Position numbers and translations under genes: made by a program | The notes under the pieces: generated by a model | Seen by the model: only the letters and a program-made list of their open reading frames with translations | What the model was told of the DNA's origin: nothing | Databases searched by the model: none | Assembly (NCBI GenBank): GCA_002049455.2 | Contig: KV918790.1 | Coordinates: 186,001 to 250,000 of the forward strand | Source: Porphyra umbilicalis | Taxonomy: Eukaryota > Rhodophyta > Bangiophyceae > Bangiales > Bangiaceae | DNA length: 64,000 nt | Direction of reading: 5' to 3' | In this document: piece by piece, positions 53,745-63,733 of the stretch | Position numbering within the stretch: position 1 is the first letter of the stretch | Layout of the letters: each line of letters begins with the position of its first letter

Positions 53745-55421
53745 ATGGCGCCCCGACGACGTTACGCGGCGGCCTCCCCGTCACCGTCGTCAAGCTCTGA
53801 CTCGACGTCGGACGAGGCCGCCGCTGCCAACGACGCGTCGGCCGACGAAACCGCGGCCGTCGTGCTGGCGGCGCGGTCTGTCTGCATGACGACGGCGATG
53901 CGCCTGCGCAGCGGTGGCGCCTACCGGCGCCGGGCATACGTCGGCTCCGTTCCCGGTCGCCGCGCCAACCGGGAGAGGGACTTTGAGGGCGGCATGCGCC
54001 GCATCATGGCCGACTACTTTGGACTCGACGGCAACGATCCCGTCTACGACGAGGCGACGTTTGAGCGCCGCTTCCGTGTGCCCCGTGTTGTGTTTTTGCG
54101 GATTTTTGATGACATCAAGGAGCGGCCTTTTTGGCGCCAGGCGGTCAACGCGACGGGGCGCCCACAAGCCTACGCGCTACAAAAGCTCGTGGCCGCCTTC
54201 CGTGTCCTCGCTTTCGGGGAGTCCTACGATCGAGCCGACGAGTATGTGCGACTATCCAAGGCGACTATTGAGGTGTGCGTCAAGAAGCTGCTCGACTATT
54301 TGATCGCCGAGTACGAGGCCAAGTACCTGCGACAGCCGACCACCACGGAGCTCAAGGCCATCATGGAGCGTAGCGCTGCCCGAGGCATGCCGGGTTGTAT
54401 TGGATCCCTCGACTGCTCCCACTGGGAGTGGCGGGGGTGTCCCAAGGCCCTTGCTGGACAGTACATCTCTCGCAAGAAGCGGCGGGCCATTGTCCTGGAA
54501 ACGATCTGCGACCACGACCTGTACATCCACCACCTATTTGCCGGCGCCCCTGGATCCCACAATGACCTCAACGTGCTCGGCCAGTCCCCGCTGTTCATGG
54601 AGATGATGGACGGAACCTGGCCGCCGAAGGACCTGCCCTACGTCGTCAACGGCCGCACCCGCACGATGCCTTTCTACCTCACGGACAAAGCGTACCACAA
54701 GTACCCTGTGTTCCTATCCTGCTATGCCAAGCCGAACACCCGTAAGCAGCGCATCTTTAACCGTCTCCAAGAGGCGATGAGGAAGGACGTGGAGCGCCTG
54801 TACGGCGTGTTGACGGCGAGATTTCACATGTTACTCCGTCCATCGAGATTCACGAGCGTTGCCCAAATGATCAAGGCGGTGAAGGCAATGGCGATATTGC
54901 ACAACATGGTCGTGCTGGAGCGCCGTGGCGACTTTTTGGGTAACAGGCGCATTGCCGCTGCCGCGGCTGCACGGGGTGACCACGGCGCGTCTGACGGCAG
55001 CGCTGCAGGTGGGGAGGTGGGCGGGGAAGTGGCGGCCCCGTCCTCCGCTGGCGCTGCTGCCACTGGGGGTGACGACCCAGCTGGGCTTGGGAGCGTTGAC
55101 GGTCGTTTAGGTGTGCGGTGCGGGATGGTGGGCGGGGAGGTGGCGGCCCCGTCCTCCTCAGGCGCTGCGGCCGCTGGGGGTCACGACCCTTCTGGCCTCG
55201 GCCGTGGCTACTGCAGCCTCGATCACACCCGGCTCGACCCGCTCCCTGGGGGCATTATGCCTGTCGTGCGCACGGGAGTGGATCCACCATCGGGCTCTTT
55301 TCTCTTCTTTCTCGAGGCCAGGGCGGCGATTACGGACCATGGCGAGTTCCTCTCTTTGCGCGACGACATGGCCGAGCATGTGTTTGCCAACCGCGGCGCG
55401 TATCTGGCGCCGTACCTGTAG
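53745..55421 (+). CDS. PIF/Harbinger transposase (plant-type DDE)
   Basis: The intact frame is 558 aa, starting MAPRRRYAAASPSPSSSSDS. After a Ser/Ala-rich leader and an Arg-rich patch come a helical region (RDFEGGMRRIMADYFGLDGN) and the nuclease. Asp223 is in GCIGSLDCSHWEWRGCPKAL, Asp274 in GSHNDLNVL and Asp314 in FYLTDKAYHKYP. Glu350 is in RKDVERLYGVL, followed by ARFHMLLRPSR. GSLDCSHWEW..CP and RKDVER.GVL are hallmarks of the plant PIF/Harbinger group. It would cut at the terminal repeats and insert at TAA/TTA sites, with help from the MYB-like protein coded at the other end. The C-terminal 140 residues include a duplicated GGEVAAPSS(S/A)GAAA segment. There is no frameshift and no loss of catalytic residues, so it may be active. 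Confidence 0.93.
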   Translation: MAPRRRYAAASPSPSSSSDSTSDEAAAANDASADETAAVVLAARSVCMTTAMRLRSGGAYRRRAYVGSVPGRRANRERDFEGGMRRIMADYFGLDGNDPVYDEATFERRFRVPRVVFLRIFDDIKERPFWRQAVNATGRPQAYALQKLVAAFRVLAFGESYDRADEYVRLSKATIEVCVKKLLDYLIAEYEAKYLRQPTTTELKAIMERSAARGMPGCIGSLDCSHWEWRGCPKALAGQYISRKKRRAIVLETICDHDLYIHHLFAGAPGSHNDLNVLGQSPLFMEMMDGTWPPKDLPYVVNGRTRTMPFYLTDKAYHKYPVFLSCYAKPNTRKQRIFNRLQEAMRKDVERLYGVLTARFHMLLRPSRFTSVAQMIKAVKAMAILHNMVVLERRGDFLGNRRIAAAAAARGDHGASDGSAAGGEVGGEVAAPSSAGAAATGGDDPAGLGSVDGRLGVRCGMVGGEVAAPSSSGAAAAGGHDPSGLGRGYCSLDHTRLDPLPGGIMPVVRTGVDPPSGSFLFFLEARAAITDHGEFLSLRDDMAEHVFANRGAYLAPYL

Positions 55422-55900
55422 AGTCGCTTTAGTTGATGAGGGTAGGACAGCGGCGAGGTGCACGAATGGCAAAGGTTTTTTTTCCCCCTTGGGGTTTTTT
55501 TTTCCTCGACATGCTTGCCTTGTGTGCTTACGTTGGCTCTAGCGCCGCGCGCCCACCCACCCACCCCACTCGCCGCGTCGCTGTCTGCCGCGGGACTCGC
55601 GGCCGGCAGGCCGTCCTCCTAAGGATTGTGCCCCCGCTGGTCGCCCGCATGACCACCGCACAGTCGGCGGTAGCGGCCGCGCCGACGCGGTCACCGCCAC
55701 CTCCCATCGCCGCGCCGGTGGCAGCGGTGAGCCCCTCGCGCTACCGCGGCCGCCCGCCGCCACCGTCGCCGCAATCTCTATCGCGTGGCGTGGTATGGGT
55801 CGGGGGGCGGGAGGTGCGTGGGGCGGGTCGCATGCCGACGGTGGTTTCGGCGGCGGCTGTGGGCGGCAGCGGCGGCACAGACAGTGGGAGCACCTCCCCC
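55422..55900. other. Transposase 3' region
   Basis: T-rich stretches at about 55477-55505 (TTTTTTTTCC..TTTTTTTTT) might serve 3' processing. No gene is recognised. Confidence 0.4.
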
Positions 55901-55929
55901 CCCCCCAACGCTGTTTCGGCGCACCTCCC

Positions 55930-56300
55930 CCCGGCTTCTCTGTCGTCCACACCCCTCCTCCCTTTCTCGTTGGCCACTCGCGCGGCGCGCTGGCGGCGTT
56001 GCTGCTCGCCGGCGCCGTGCCTGCGGGGGACCGCCCCCCCCGCCCCCCCTCCCCTCCCCCGTCACGCTCACGGCGCCGGTCGTGGCCGGCGCGTACCACA
56101 CGGCGGTGTTGTTGCCCGGCTTTGCCATCCGCGCGTCGGCATATGGGCGGTTGGCGGCGGCGCTGGCGGCGACCGACCTCGTAGTGCTCGCGCCGCAGCT
56201 ATACGCGCCGGGGCTTTGGGCGGCGTTGGCGGGCGGCACGCCGCCGCCGGCCGAGGAGGCGCGCCGCCAGGGGCTGGTGCTCGGGTGGGCCCTCGGACCG
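55930..56300 (+). pseudogene. Chlorophyllase/alpha-beta-hydrolase-like fragments, rearranged
   Basis: Two fragments of an alpha/beta hydrolase resembling chlorophyllase are seen. 55956-56020 codes FLVGHSRGALAALLLAGAV, with the GHSRG nucleophile elbow. 56060-56290 codes YHTAVLLPGFAIRASAYGRL, then DLVVLAPQLYAPGLWAAL, like the HGF...VVAPQLY part that in the family comes before the elbow. Here the order is swapped and the frames differ, so it cannot make a normal enzyme. C and G runs lie between the pieces. It may be a host gene captured and shuffled by the transposon. The match is by pattern only. Confidence 0.4.
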
Positions 56301-56432
56301 GGGGGTGGGAGAGGGTGTGGGATTGCTGCGCCCGCGCCCGCGCGTGGGCCGTCTGGGGGGGGGGGGGCGACTGCGACCGCCACGGAGCTGAGCGATGGCG
56401 GCGGAATGCCCGTCGCGACGGCGGCCGCAGCG

Positions 56433-56466
<34 letters not shown>

Positions 56467-57993
56467 GGAGGCCTGGGGGGATCAAGACTGTAGCAGAGTA
56501 CATGCCAAAGTCATACTGTTCACCTTAGTATGAGCACGGGGTCCAAATCGGGGACCCCAGGCCGGCCACAGAGCCGACCACAGCGAGGCTAATACGTGAA
56601 AATCAGATACACAATGCGAAAGGATGCAGGCCATGCGAGGAACGCTCGGTCTTGCCGGAAAGTTTGCAGTCAGTGTGCGCCACCACGCTGGCGCGGTGCC
56701 CACGCCAGCAGTGAGCGTGGTACATACGGCGGGTGAGAGCGGGTACACAGAGGTCGTCGGGGGGGGGGTGCGACTTGGCGGCGTCGGCGTGCCGTCCACG
56801 GCCGCTGCGCGTCACGCGCCGCGCCCGCTGCGGCCATACGCACCAGGGAGACCGCCATCGTGGAGGAGTCGTGGTGGCACTGCAGCCGCCAGCATGGCGG
56901 CGCCGTGCCGGCACCAACACCGGCGAGGAGGCCCATTGTGGGGCCTCGACTCAGCGGGTGACTGCCGCGTCGTCCCCCTCCCCCCCCCATGGGACTTTAA
57001 TTCTGTTCCGTTTCGAGGGAAAATCGTGGACAGCCAAGTAGTCCCCGCAGCCCGTCAACGCACACCGGAGAGCCAATGGGGCAAGCGAGCCGCGCGTGTG
57101 ACGCCACCGGTGCGGCAAAGGCGGAGTGATTGCCAGAGGATTGAGAATGGACGTTGTAGATTCCCGGTGCTGCTGCTGCCTGCAGCGTCAGCTGCAGCGG
57201 CACCCCCGCACCGCGCATTGTCCGCACCACTGTCTCCCTGAGGCCGCGACCCTGCGGCCGCCTGCGCCGCCAGCGCCACCTTGGCGCCCGCCACGCATAC
57301 CGTGCCACCGCCGCTGCGCCTTCCTTCCCTAGAGATGGAGGACGCGGCAGGGCTCGCTACCCGAAGCGCACCATCGCTCTCAGGCGCGGGAGTGGGCTCC
57401 CGCCGCGGAGGCGGCGGCGTCGGGAGGGGGCTGTTGTCGGCGGTAGTGGTCGGTCGGGAGGATAAGCAAGCTAGCGAATGGCTATCAGGCGCCTGGCACG
57501 GGCACGGGCGACGCCGACACTGAGACGCCAGCGGAAACCCTCGCCTGAACAGCAGCACATACTGTCCTCTTCTGCGCCCTAGAGGCAACCTGGAGGCGGC
57601 GGACGCCGACTGGGCTCGCCTGTCGGCCGCCGCCACCGTTCCGGATTGAGTGCTTGTCGGCACGGCAAGGACATCGCGGTAGATGGGTGGGCGGGCAGCG
57701 GACGTGGTTTCGGCACCTGTAAGGGTGCCGGCCCGCGCCACAAAGGTGGGGAGATGGGCACGGGCGGGCGGCTATCGCCAAGGTACGTGATTGTGTTGGC
57801 AGTGTCAGGCACGTTGCATGGGAAAGCCTCCGCCAGAAGGCGGAGACAAAACCTCTTTTTTCCTTTTTTTTTTCTACCTACACACGCACACACAAAGTGC
57901 CTGACGCCCTAGCACCAACGGCGACCTAGGGCGCCATCCGAACACGCACACGCCTATCAAAACGCACCCAAAGCACACGCACACATGTACAAA
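56301..57993. other. Element interior without recognised gene
   Basis: It contains a (GGC)n array (56435-56466) and a minus-strand frame, 57055-57741 (228 codons), rich in Ala/Ser/Arg with no motif. 57900-57990 has CACACG-type short repeats. Confidence 0.35.
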
Positions 57994-58615
57994 GTGTGGC
58001 ACTCCATTGCCAACGGCCACTCAGAGCGCACACGAAACACACAACAAGAAGAGACACACACAAAGCGCCAAAGCGCTGGCCCGTACAAGGGCGCCATCCC
58101 GCAAAGTCACAACTCCATCAAGCCTGCGTCATCTTCCTCCCGGCCCGTATCTGCCAGCGCCAAGTCCACCAACTCATCGTCCACGTCGGGTACCGCTACG
58201 CCATGAGCGGCCTCCTCGTGACCCCCGCGGCGCTGTACCGTCTGGCTGTACTGGCTTGCGCCGCCGGCCGGCCCGCCCGTCATCGCGCCCGTCGCCGCAA
58301 AGTTGTGTGGCACTCCATTGCCAACGGCCACTCAGAGCGCACACGAAACACACAACAAGAAGAGACACACACAAAGCGCCAAAGCGCTGGCCCGTACAAG
58401 GGCGCCATCCCGCAAAGTCACAACTCCATCAAGCCTGCGTCATCTTCCTCCCGGCCCGTATCTGCCAGCGCCAAGTCCACCAACTCATCGTCCACGTCGG
58501 GTAACGCTACGCCATGAGCGGCCTCCTCGTGACCCCCGCGGCGCTGTACCGTCTGGCTGTACTGGCTTGCGCCGCCGGCCGGCCCGCCCGTCATCGCGCC
58601 CGTCGCCGCAAAGTT
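57994..58615. repeat. 311-bp tandem duplication of the MYB-like gene's 3' end
   Basis: Copy 1 is 57994-58304 and copy 2 is 58305-58615. I see a single difference (GGGTACCGC versus GGGTAACGC). Copy 2 holds the last codons and stop of the minus-strand MYB-like gene. Copy 1 lies downstream of that stop and repeats the same tail codons (PDVDDELVDLALADTGREED). It must be a recent duplication. Confidence 0.95.
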
Positions 58616-61600
58616 GCGGGCCTTGGTGGCTTGCGAGCCGGCGCCGCGCTTGGCGTCCGCCAATCTCTTGGCGGCCATGGGGGTTTGCATGCGCGCCTCG
58701 GTCCCATCGCGGCCGCTGTTCGCCGCCGTCGTCACCTTAGACTGACGGCTGCCCATTGCCGTCGAGCCATCACTGCTGATGGTCACGACCGCCAACACGC
58801 CGGAAAGCGGCATCACCGGCGACGAGTCGCGACTGCTGCTGATCGTGATCACCGGGGCAGCCGTCGATGACAGCAGCGGCGGCAAGACGACGCGCTCCGG
58901 CGACAGCAGCGGCTGCTGCACCGTCGTCGTTCGTGTCGGCGCTGGCGGCAGAGGCAGCAGGCGATCAATTGGTGCCACCCCGCGGACGGGCGATGACAGC
59001 CGTAGCCGCACGACCGGCGGCAGAGACGAGGGCGCCGGCGGCGCGGCAGTCGGGAACAGCGTTGGAGGAGGGGTCGGAAGCGGGGGAAGCGGCGGTAGGG
59101 GCGGTGGTGGCGGCGGTGGGAGCGGCGGGAGCGGCGGGAGCGGGGGCACCGGAATCGGCGGGGGCGGAGGTAAGTCGGGCCGCCGACGAGTAGCACTTAA
59201 AGGCGGCGGCGACGGAGGAGGTGACGGCTGCTGCGTCCCGGTCCCCACCGTCGCAGCCGTGGACGGCACGCCGTTTGTGGCCGCCGCTCCAACAGGGGAG
59301 GCCGCACGCATTGGCCCCCGTGACGACGCATGCTGCTTAAAAACCTGTCGTACCGATGCAGCAGCTGCCTGTGAGACGGCTGCAGGGTTGGCCGATCGCG
59401 AGCCGCGACTCGCGTCGCCGGCCTCGGCCGACAGAAGGCGTCGGCGGCAGCGCAGCATCCGCCGCCGCGTCTCGGCGGCCACCCACTGCCGAGCCTCCTT
59501 CGAACCCCGCATCCAACGAGAGAAGAAGAACGACTGGTCCACTCGGTCGTTGGCCGCCTCTGCCAAAGAGCTCAGCGTCCGCGCCATCGAGGCACAGTCC
59601 CGCTGCATCGATATCTCGACCGAGCGGGTCGCCTTGGCCCGCTTGGTGCCAACCGGAATTGGTTCCCACTCGGGTGCTCGCCATGGCCGCGGCAGGTGGT
59701 CTCCGTCGTCGTCATCGTCCACCTCATCGCCCTCCTCCACCGCGGCCGCCGAGGCACCTGCGTTGCGCCGCTCGCGCCCGCGCGCCGGTGTCGACGATGG
59801 TCCACGACCACGGGGCGGCGGCGACGAGGCGGCCGCTGCTGCGGCGCCGCTGAACTTGTCCGACGTACGGAGGAAGCGCCAGCTCGGAATCCAATCGGAG
59901 GCACGAAACCCCCGCGCTCTCGCCCGCCCCTGGGGCTCCGGCTCGTCGGGGTCATGGTCGGGGTCCGCCTGGAGCGCCTCGTACGCGTCGCCGGCGTCCA
60001 GCTCCGCAGCGGTGGCGCGAATCAGATCCTCCTCCGTCATGTTGCCGGTCAAGTTCCGACGGCAAACCCGCACGTAGACGGACGCAACCAGCTGCACGTT
60101 CTTGAAGAGGGTGTAGCGTAGAAAGCGCACGACAGCAGCGCCCGACCGCGGCGACCACCCGGTCGGCAGGCGAAAGAGGCGGCGGTACGCCTTGACGACC
60201 GCGTTGTAGAAGGCCGCGCTTGTCTGGTCCGTCCCAAGAATAGGATCACGCGTGACCGCCATCCAGCCCTTGCACACCGCGATCTTCTCATCGTGGGACC
60301 AGGACCGCCCACGCCCCCGAGCAGCAGCACCGTCCGCCTCCACGACAACGCCATCACGCGCAGGCGGGCGTGTGGCGCCCCCCCTGCCACCACGCCCGCG
60401 CGAGCGGCCACGGTCGGCCCGCGTGGCAGCCAAGCTAACACGCAGTGCCGCCGCCCGACGAGTGAGCTCGTCCTCGACCTCCACCGCGGTGCCCAGATCA
60501 GGGTGCGCACGGTCCGCACGGAAAGGGTGGGCGCGCCTACCCGCCGGCCACATCTGGCGGGCCGCCGACTCGGTGCCGCCATCGACAGGCAGCGGCTCGC
60601 TCTCGCTGTCCGCCGCGACGCCGTCGTCCCGCGCTGCAGCGCTCCTCGGCGACTGGTTGCGCGCCACGGCGTTGCCACCGGAGACGCGCCGGCGCGCGTC
60701 GTCACGAAGCGGGACGAGGTCACCGTCCCGCTGCACTCGTGGCAAAGCCAACGCCGCCTCCACGTCCATCGGCGCATACAGCTCCCCCACCATGCGCGCG
60801 GCCGCATCAGATGCGCCCGTCGCACTCGACGCGGCCAGCGCGGCGTCAAGCTCCATCCGCTCCGCACGATCGATGCGCGCCAGGCGCGCCCTTCGATGCT
60901 GCTCCTGCTGGTCAACCACTCGCTCGACGCCAGCGATGCGGGCGGCAGCGGCTGGGCGCAGAGGAAGAGTCTCGTCGTCCGACGGCAGGGTCTCCTCCGC
61001 ACAGGCCGCGGACAGCGTATCGCTCGCCGACACCGCAAACACGCCGCTCCCGGTAGACGCGTACTCGGCGCTCGACTCTGGGCCGCTGTCTGGGGAGGAG
61101 ACGAGCCGATGGGGCGGAGGGGGACGGGAGCCAACGGTACCAATTGGATCAGGCGTGCCGAGAGTGCGGTCGCTGCCAAGGTCGCGGCCATGGCCACGGC
61201 GCCCTGCGGCCGCGGCGCCTGGCGTGCGAGCCGCGGGCGCAGCACGAGCAGCTCTGCGCCGCCCGGAATCACCGCTCCCGCCAGGGTTGCGGCCTCGGTG
61301 GCGGCGAGTGTCCGCCCCGTCAGAGGCACCAGCGCTGCCCCCCACCTCAAGTAGACCACTGAAAGACACGCGCCGCCCCGCGCGAGCGACGCTGTCGTCG
61401 GCGCCTTGCTCGGCGCGCCCAATGCGGCTGCCGTCACCGTCAGTTCCGCCGTCACCGTCGCCCCCCTCGTCGCCGCCGGCACCGCCATCGCCGCCGCCGT
61501 CGCCTACGGCGTCACAACCGGCGTTTTCTTGGGCGGTAGCGCCGCGGCGCGCTGCGCGGAGGCGTGCAGAGCGGCGCCCGCGGGCGGAAGCGTATCGCCC

Positions 61601-61915
61601 GTGGCCACCGTCGCGGCCGCCGCGCTCGCCAAAGACGTCGGGGGCGGCAGCAGCACCAACGGCGTCCGCAGAGCCAAGGGCAACGACGCCCGCGGCGTCG
61701 ACAGCCACGGCGCCGGCAGCGGCACGAGGTGCTACGACAGGAGCAGCGGGTTCTTGGCGTGCCGACCGCCGCGGGCGTGACCGCCGGCCGGCGGCGTCTG
61801 CATCATTGTCGGCGTTGGCGATGGCGTTGCACGCGGCGGCGAGCATCGCTTCGGTGTAGCTGCGCTTCTGCCCCGCCATTGGTCCGTCGTCGGGCTGCCC
61901 CGCCCTGGGCGACAA
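58418..61915 (-). CDS. MYB/trihelix-like partner protein of the PIF/Harbinger transposon
   Basis: The frame is 1165 aa; a second possible start is MAGQKRSYTEAML at 61879. The DNA-binding region near residues 535-580 reads GRSWSHDEKIAVCKGWMAVT, then DPILGTDQTSAAFYNAVVKA. Trp plus acidic helix start, CKGW and DPI(L/V)GT(D/N)Q are typical of the MYB/SANT-like protein that accompanies Harbinger transposases. A later block, PIPVGTKRAKATRSVEIS, matches the conserved P.G.KRAK segment of these proteins, and a helical Arg-rich region follows (MRGSKEARQWVAAETRRRML). The rest is low complexity: an Ala/Gly/Asp-rich N-terminus and a poly-Pro region near residue 970. In related elements this protein binds subterminal repeats and brings the transposase to the nucleus. 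It is much longer than usual (300-500 aa), mostly from low-complexity expansions. Confidence 0.85.
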   Translation of the reverse strand: MSPRAGQPDDGPMAGQKRSYTEAMLAAACNAIANADNDADAAGRRSRPRRSARQEPAAPVVAPRAAAGAVAVDAAGVVALGSADAVGAAAAPDVFGERGGRDGGHGRYASARGRRSARLRAARRGATAQENAGCDAVGDGGGDGGAGGDEGGDGDGGTDGDGSRIGRAEQGADDSVARAGRRVSFSGLLEVGGSAGASDGADTRRHRGRNPGGSGDSGRRRAARAAPAARTPGAAAAGRRGHGRDLGSDRTLGTPDPIGTVGSRPPPPHRLVSSPDSGPESSAEYASTGSGVFAVSASDTLSAACAEETLPSDDETLPLRPAAAARIAGVERVVDQQEQHRRARLARIDRAERMELDAALAASSATGASDAAARMVGELYAPMDVEAALALPRVQRDGDLVPLRDDARRRVSGGNAVARNQSPRSAAARDDGVAADSESEPLPVDGGTESAARQMWPAGRRAHPFRADRAHPDLGTAVEVEDELTRRAAALRVSLAATRADRGRSRGRGGRGGATRPPARDGVVVEADGAAARGRGRSWSHDEKIAVCKGWMAVTRDPILGTDQTSAAFYNAVVKAYRRLFRLPTGWSPRSGAAVVRFLRYTLFKNVQLVASVYVRVCRRNLTGNMTEEDLIRATAAELDAGDAYEALQADPDHDPDEPEPQGRARARGFRASDWIPSWRFLRTSDKFSGAAAAAASSPPPRGRGPSSTPARGRERRNAGASAAAVEEGDEVDDDDDGDHLPRPWRAPEWEPIPVGTKRAKATRSVEISMQRDCASMARTLSSLAEAANDRVDQSFFFSRWMRGSKEARQWVAAETRRRMLRCRRRLLSAEAGDASRGSRSANPAAVSQAAAASVRQVFKQHASSRGPMRAASPVGAAATNGVPSTAATVGTGTQQPSPPPSPPPLSATRRRPDLPPPPPIPVPPLPPLPPLPPPPPPPLPPLPPLPTPPPTLFPTAAPPAPSSLPPVVRLRLSSPVRGVAPIDRLLPLPPAPTRTTTVQQPLLSPERVVLPPLLSSTAAPVITISSSRDSSPVMPLSGVLAVVTISSDGSTAMGSRQSKVTTAANSGRDGTEARMQTPMAAKRLADAKRGAGSQATKARNFAATGAMTGGPAGGASQYSQTVQRRGGHEEAAHGVALPDVDDELVDLALADTGREEDDAGLMEL

Positions 61916-62280
61916 CGACGGAGACGGGGACAGTGTCGGCGGGTCCTACTGCAGGTGGGGCCGCCCGCAGCGTCTATAGGAAGGGGGGGGGGGCTCAGCA
62001 AGGGAATGTGTTGTCGACAAAAGGGGTACAAGGCAGCGTAGGGGGGTGCCGGGGGCGCTCGCTGTGACCAGCGCCCCCGGCGAGCGGCAGTGCTGTACGC
62101 GACCGCCGCCGCGCAAAAGGAAGCGGCGTCCAAGGGCAGGGGCACGTCAAGTGGCAGAGCGGGTGTCGAGGCAGTGCCAAAGCCTGGCGACACACCGAAA
62201 AAAGCCGGCGCTGGCCTTGGCGTCTCTGCGCCTGGCTTTTAAAGCCGTTCGACGCCCAGCTCCGACCACCCTTCACTCTC
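61916..62280. other. Upstream region of the MYB-like gene
   Basis: This is the likely promoter on the minus strand. It includes a G run at 61984-61992. No gene is recognised. Confidence 0.4.
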
Positions 62281-62560
62281 GCCCAGGCCGCCCAGCTCTC
62301 CCAGGCCGCCCAGGCCGCCCAGCCCTCCCTGCCCTCCCAGTACCACCCACTCCACCCATGGCACACAGCCCGCCCTGCCCGCCCAGCACAGCCCTCAACC
62401 GCCCAGCACCGCCTTTCGCTCCTGGCAGAGCCTAGGCGCGGCGGGAAGCCACAAGCACCGCTCCGCAGCCTCCAACAGGCCAAGAGACGCGAACCCAGCA
62501 ACGCACACCCAGCAACGCGAACCCAACAGCAGACACCCAGCAGCTCCGCGCGGGCAACCC
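62281..62560. repeat. Short tandem repeats, including copies of the terminal-repeat core
   Basis: 62281-62340 is built of GCCCAGGCC/GCCCAGC units. 62490-62550 has AACCCAGCAACGC and ACACCCAGCAACGC units. The stretch 62504-62517, CACACCCAGCAACG, is identical to 14 bases of the 20-bp terminal repeat, in the same orientation as the left end. Confidence 0.8.
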
Positions 62561-62965
62561 GCACCCAGTGCCCCAAAAGCCGGCTTCCCGCACAGCCGTC
62601 CCTCTCGCCGGGCCAACGACCATCAACGCAGTCTGACGGCCTCAATGACGGTCGTGTGGGTCGGAAGGGGAGCGACGCCGCTGTCGGACGCAAAGGACAG
62701 ACTCCAAGCCCTCCAGCACAAGACAAGGCAGCTTCAGGCGGGCACACACCGAGAGGAAAAACCGGCGGACCTCTCTCGCGGCCGACCCGCCCCCGGCAAG
62801 GTGGCCGGGCGACGTTGACGACCGTCATGGGGGGGTGGGGGGGGGGGACGAGGGCCGCTGCGGGACACAGGACACGACGACCCCGTCAGCCTCCTCTATT
62901 CTTGCTGGCCGTGCGTCAGAGCGATTTTCAACGACCTTTGTGCAGCCAATGAAGTTCCATCCTCA

Positions 62966-63574
62966 GTGCTTCTAGCCTCACGAAGCTGGATGAGTGGACG
63001 AAATCTCCCGCTTCGGAGCCCCCTTGCCAGGCCATCATCGACAACAGCCAGAACGAGCAGCAATTCACCAGCTCCGCGCCGGGAGATAATCGACCTTGAC
63101 CCTCGAGCCGGGCGCGGCATCCTTTTTCCCGGCTGGACCGAGCGGACAGTGAGGGACTCGCCCGTGGGCGTCAACGAGAAGAGAACGCTCCACGGGACTC
63201 CAACGTTGCAGGACATTGCGAGCACGGTGGTACGGGGCTCGCCAGCGGCCAAGTGCAGTCCAAACGACAGGGAACAACTCCCCTGCGAGAGGACGCATCC
63301 GACGTGGCGAGCGCCACGAGTCCCGCTAAATGGGCTCCCAATCCAGCGATTGATGTGTCTTCGCCGTGATTCAAGCGCCGAATGTGTTTCGTGTCACGGC
63401 CTGCTGCCATCTCTCGACTTGGTCGTGCGACTCCGCCTGGTCAACTGTCCCCGTTACGACCGTCCCAGCTTTGATCCCGTTCCTCCCCGTTGCCTCTCCG
63501 CTCTTCGTCGAGGTTCGTACGACGAATGTGAACGGCTTCACCCACCAACGTCGGGCTCCTTCTTTGCTCGCTGA
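62966..63574 (+). CDS. Hypothetical 202-aa frame near the right end of the element
   Basis: The composition is more balanced than in its surroundings (for example PRREIIDLDPRAGRGILFPG and SAECVSCHGLLPSLDLVVRL), with several Cys but no motif I know. It overlaps the right subterminal motif and might be only a chance frame. Confidence 0.25.
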   Translation: MLLASRSWMSGRNLPLRSPLARPSSTTARTSSNSPAPRREIIDLDPRAGRGILFPGWTERTVRDSPVGVNEKRTLHGTPTLQDIASTVVRGSPAAKCSPNDREQLPCERTHPTWRAPRVPLNGLPIQRLMCLRRDSSAECVSCHGLLPSLDLVVRLRLVNCPRYDRPSFDPVPPRCLSALRRGSYDECERLHPPTSGSFFAR

Positions 63575-63710
63575 ATAATATGTAGCCCCCGTATCTATCT
63601 AAGTCCTTCAGGCGCCGGCTCCTCGGCTTCCAACAGGCTTCACATAGCTCCTCCCACCAATCAGGAACCCACACGTTGCAGGTCAAACGAGGTTCGTATG
63701 TGTAAAAAAT

Positions 63711-63730
63711 CGACGTTGCTGGGTGTGCTC
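63711..63730 (-). repeat. Right terminal inverted repeat of the Harbinger element
   Basis: Exact inverse of 52359-52378, followed by the TAA target duplication at 63731-63733. Confidence 0.9.
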
Positions 63731-63733
63731 TAA

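Larger units (their letters stand above)
52359..63730. mobile_element. PIF/Harbinger-type DNA transposon, 11.4 kb, structurally complete
   Basis: The ends are a perfect 20-bp inverted repeat, GAGCACACCCAGCAACGTCG at 52359-52378 and its inverse at 63711-63730. The 3-bp sequence TAA stands on both sides (52356-52358, 63731-63733); a TWA target duplication is typical of PIF/Harbinger. Inside are both proteins of this superfamily: the DDE transposase (53745-55421, plus) and a MYB/trihelix-like DNA-binding partner (61915-58418, minus). Subterminal motif pairs lie near both ends. At 11.4 kb it is larger than the common 2-6 kb and seems to carry extra DNA between and beyond the two genes. Confidence 0.9.

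Noticed and set aside
54252-55564. Minus-strand frames across the Harbinger transposase
   Set aside because: They are shadows of the conserved plus-strand transposase.
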